Positions 5,788 to 6,269 of a DNA stretch of 6,269 nt are shown piece after piece (position 1 is the stretch's first letter; the number at the start of each line of letters is the position of its first letter). Under the pieces are notes generated by a model that saw nothing but the letters and a program-made list of their open reading frames with translations, was not told the origin of the DNA and ran no database searches. The stretch spans positions 1 through 6,269 of the forward strand of contig CADBQZ010000162.1 in NCBI GenBank assembly GCA_902796865.1. The letters are read 5' to 3'. The DNA comes from an uncultured Ruminococcus sp. GTDB lineage: Bacteria > Bacillota > Clostridia > Oscillospirales > Ruminococcaceae. The translations under genes and the position numbers were made by a program.

Positions 5788-6269
5788 TTATTCAATGCTT
5801 GCGGTATCAGATGATTTGACAGTCTTTGTATAGAGCGCTGTAAAGAACACAGCTATCATAGTACATATCAAAACTATAATCGGATATAGCCCGAATATCT
5901 CAAGCGGTTCTAACTTGTACTCTACTCCATTGACTGCACCCATTATCTTGAACACTGGATCACAGGTAAGACTTGTGAACGGCAGGCAAAGTGCAGATGC
6001 AAGTATTCCCGATATAACTACCGTTATGCCAAAACGTACAGTATGATAAAGTATCACGTCAAAGTTTGAGAATCCTACTGCTTTCATAAGCGCTATCTGA
6101 GACTTTTCCTTTGATATGAACGAACGCTCCATTAATATGCTTATCATTGCAATAATGATTATTGCGATAATAAGTACAAGATTTTTGATACTTTCCATAG
6201 TATCGCCGACTACCGTTGTTTTCTTTATGAAACCTGCTGTATCCGTTACATTTTCAGTATCGAATATAT
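5788..6269 (-). CDS. FtsX-like ABC transporter permease (5' part missing)
   Basis: The last 159 residues of a permease are present. The frame has no stop up to the window edge, so the true start lies outside; the Met at 6198 is internal. The fragment has the layout of a C-terminal FtsX domain: membrane helix at about residues 30-46 of the fragment (LVLIIAIIIIAMISILM), a cytoplasmic loop with KEKSQIALMKAVGFS (53-67) matching the family's xExxxLKALGxS pattern, a second helix (about 76-99), an extracytoplasmic segment, and a third helix (about 125-147), then a short polar tail. It would form the membrane channel or mechanotransmission part of the transporter with the ATPase encoded 28 bases downstream. 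Whether it is a single-FtsX (4-TM, MacB-like) or a double-FtsX (8-10 TM, BceB-like) protein cannot be told from this part. Confidence 0.88.
   Translation of the reverse strand, partial: IFDTENVTDTAGFIKKTTVVGDTMESIKNLVLIIAIIIIAMISILMERSFISKEKSQIALMKAVGFSNFDVILYHTVRFGITVVISGILASALCLPFTSLTCDPVFKIMGAVNGVEYKLEPLEIFGLYPIIVLICTMIAVFFTALYTKTVKSSDTASIE

Noticed and set aside
4972..5814. A 280-residue open frame on the plus strand opposite the ABC ATPase
   Set aside because: It is exactly antisense to a gene with every ABC motif. Its product is a Ser/Leu/Phe-rich string with no domain pattern, and it overlaps the terminator side of the junction. It is a shadow frame.
5788..6198. The permease as a complete 136-residue gene starting at ATG 6198
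   Set aside because: The frame continues without a stop to 6269, no ribosome site precedes this ATG, and the product would lack the N-terminal half of every FtsX-type permease.

Overview
The window looks like an AT-rich chromosomal segment of a Gram-positive bacterium, probably a Clostridia member and perhaps Ruminococcus/Oscillospiraceae-like. This placement is an inference. It rests on AGGAGG-type ribosome sites, A/T-rich codon use, a flavin-dependent ThyX, a long-tailed MltG followed by a U32 protein, and an FtsX-type ABC exporter of the kind common in Firmicutes. All eight genes are on the minus strand, so transcription runs from high to low coordinates. Coding density is very high. The only non-coding stretch over 30 bases is 4876-4988.

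Upstream unit (6269 to 4989): the C-terminal part of an FtsX-like ABC permease, cut by the window edge, followed by its MacB/BceA-class ATPase. The unit ends at a strong intrinsic terminator (4939-4968).

Junction (4876-4988): only three bases after the terminator T-tract comes a near-consensus sigma-A promoter (TTGACG, 17 bases, TATAAT with an upstream TG). It gives a short leader of about 25 bases and a thyX gene that starts with TTG.

Downstream unit (4875 to 1, continuing out of the window): thyX, tmk, a DJ-1/PfpI gene, 5-formyltetrahydrofolate cyclo-ligase, mltG, and a U32-family (TrhP-like) gene. Successive genes overlap by 4, are 15 apart, overlap by 1, overlap by 8, and are 13 apart. 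No terminator or second promoter is visible between them, so they read as one operon. ThyX makes dTMP using methylene-THF, Tmk phosphorylates it, and the cyclo-ligase returns 5-formyl-THF to the active folate pool. These three form a coherent dTMP/one-carbon group. MltG (peptidoglycan strand termination) and the U32 protein (probably tRNA wobble-uridine hydroxylation) match the mltG/U32 neighbourhood of other Firmicutes.

No mobile element, CRISPR array, RNA gene or clearly new system is visible. The points most worth checking are an Asp-to-Ala change in the DR(Y) motif of Tmk, the T7 homopolymer at the thyX TTG start, and the Cys-rich C-terminus of ThyX.
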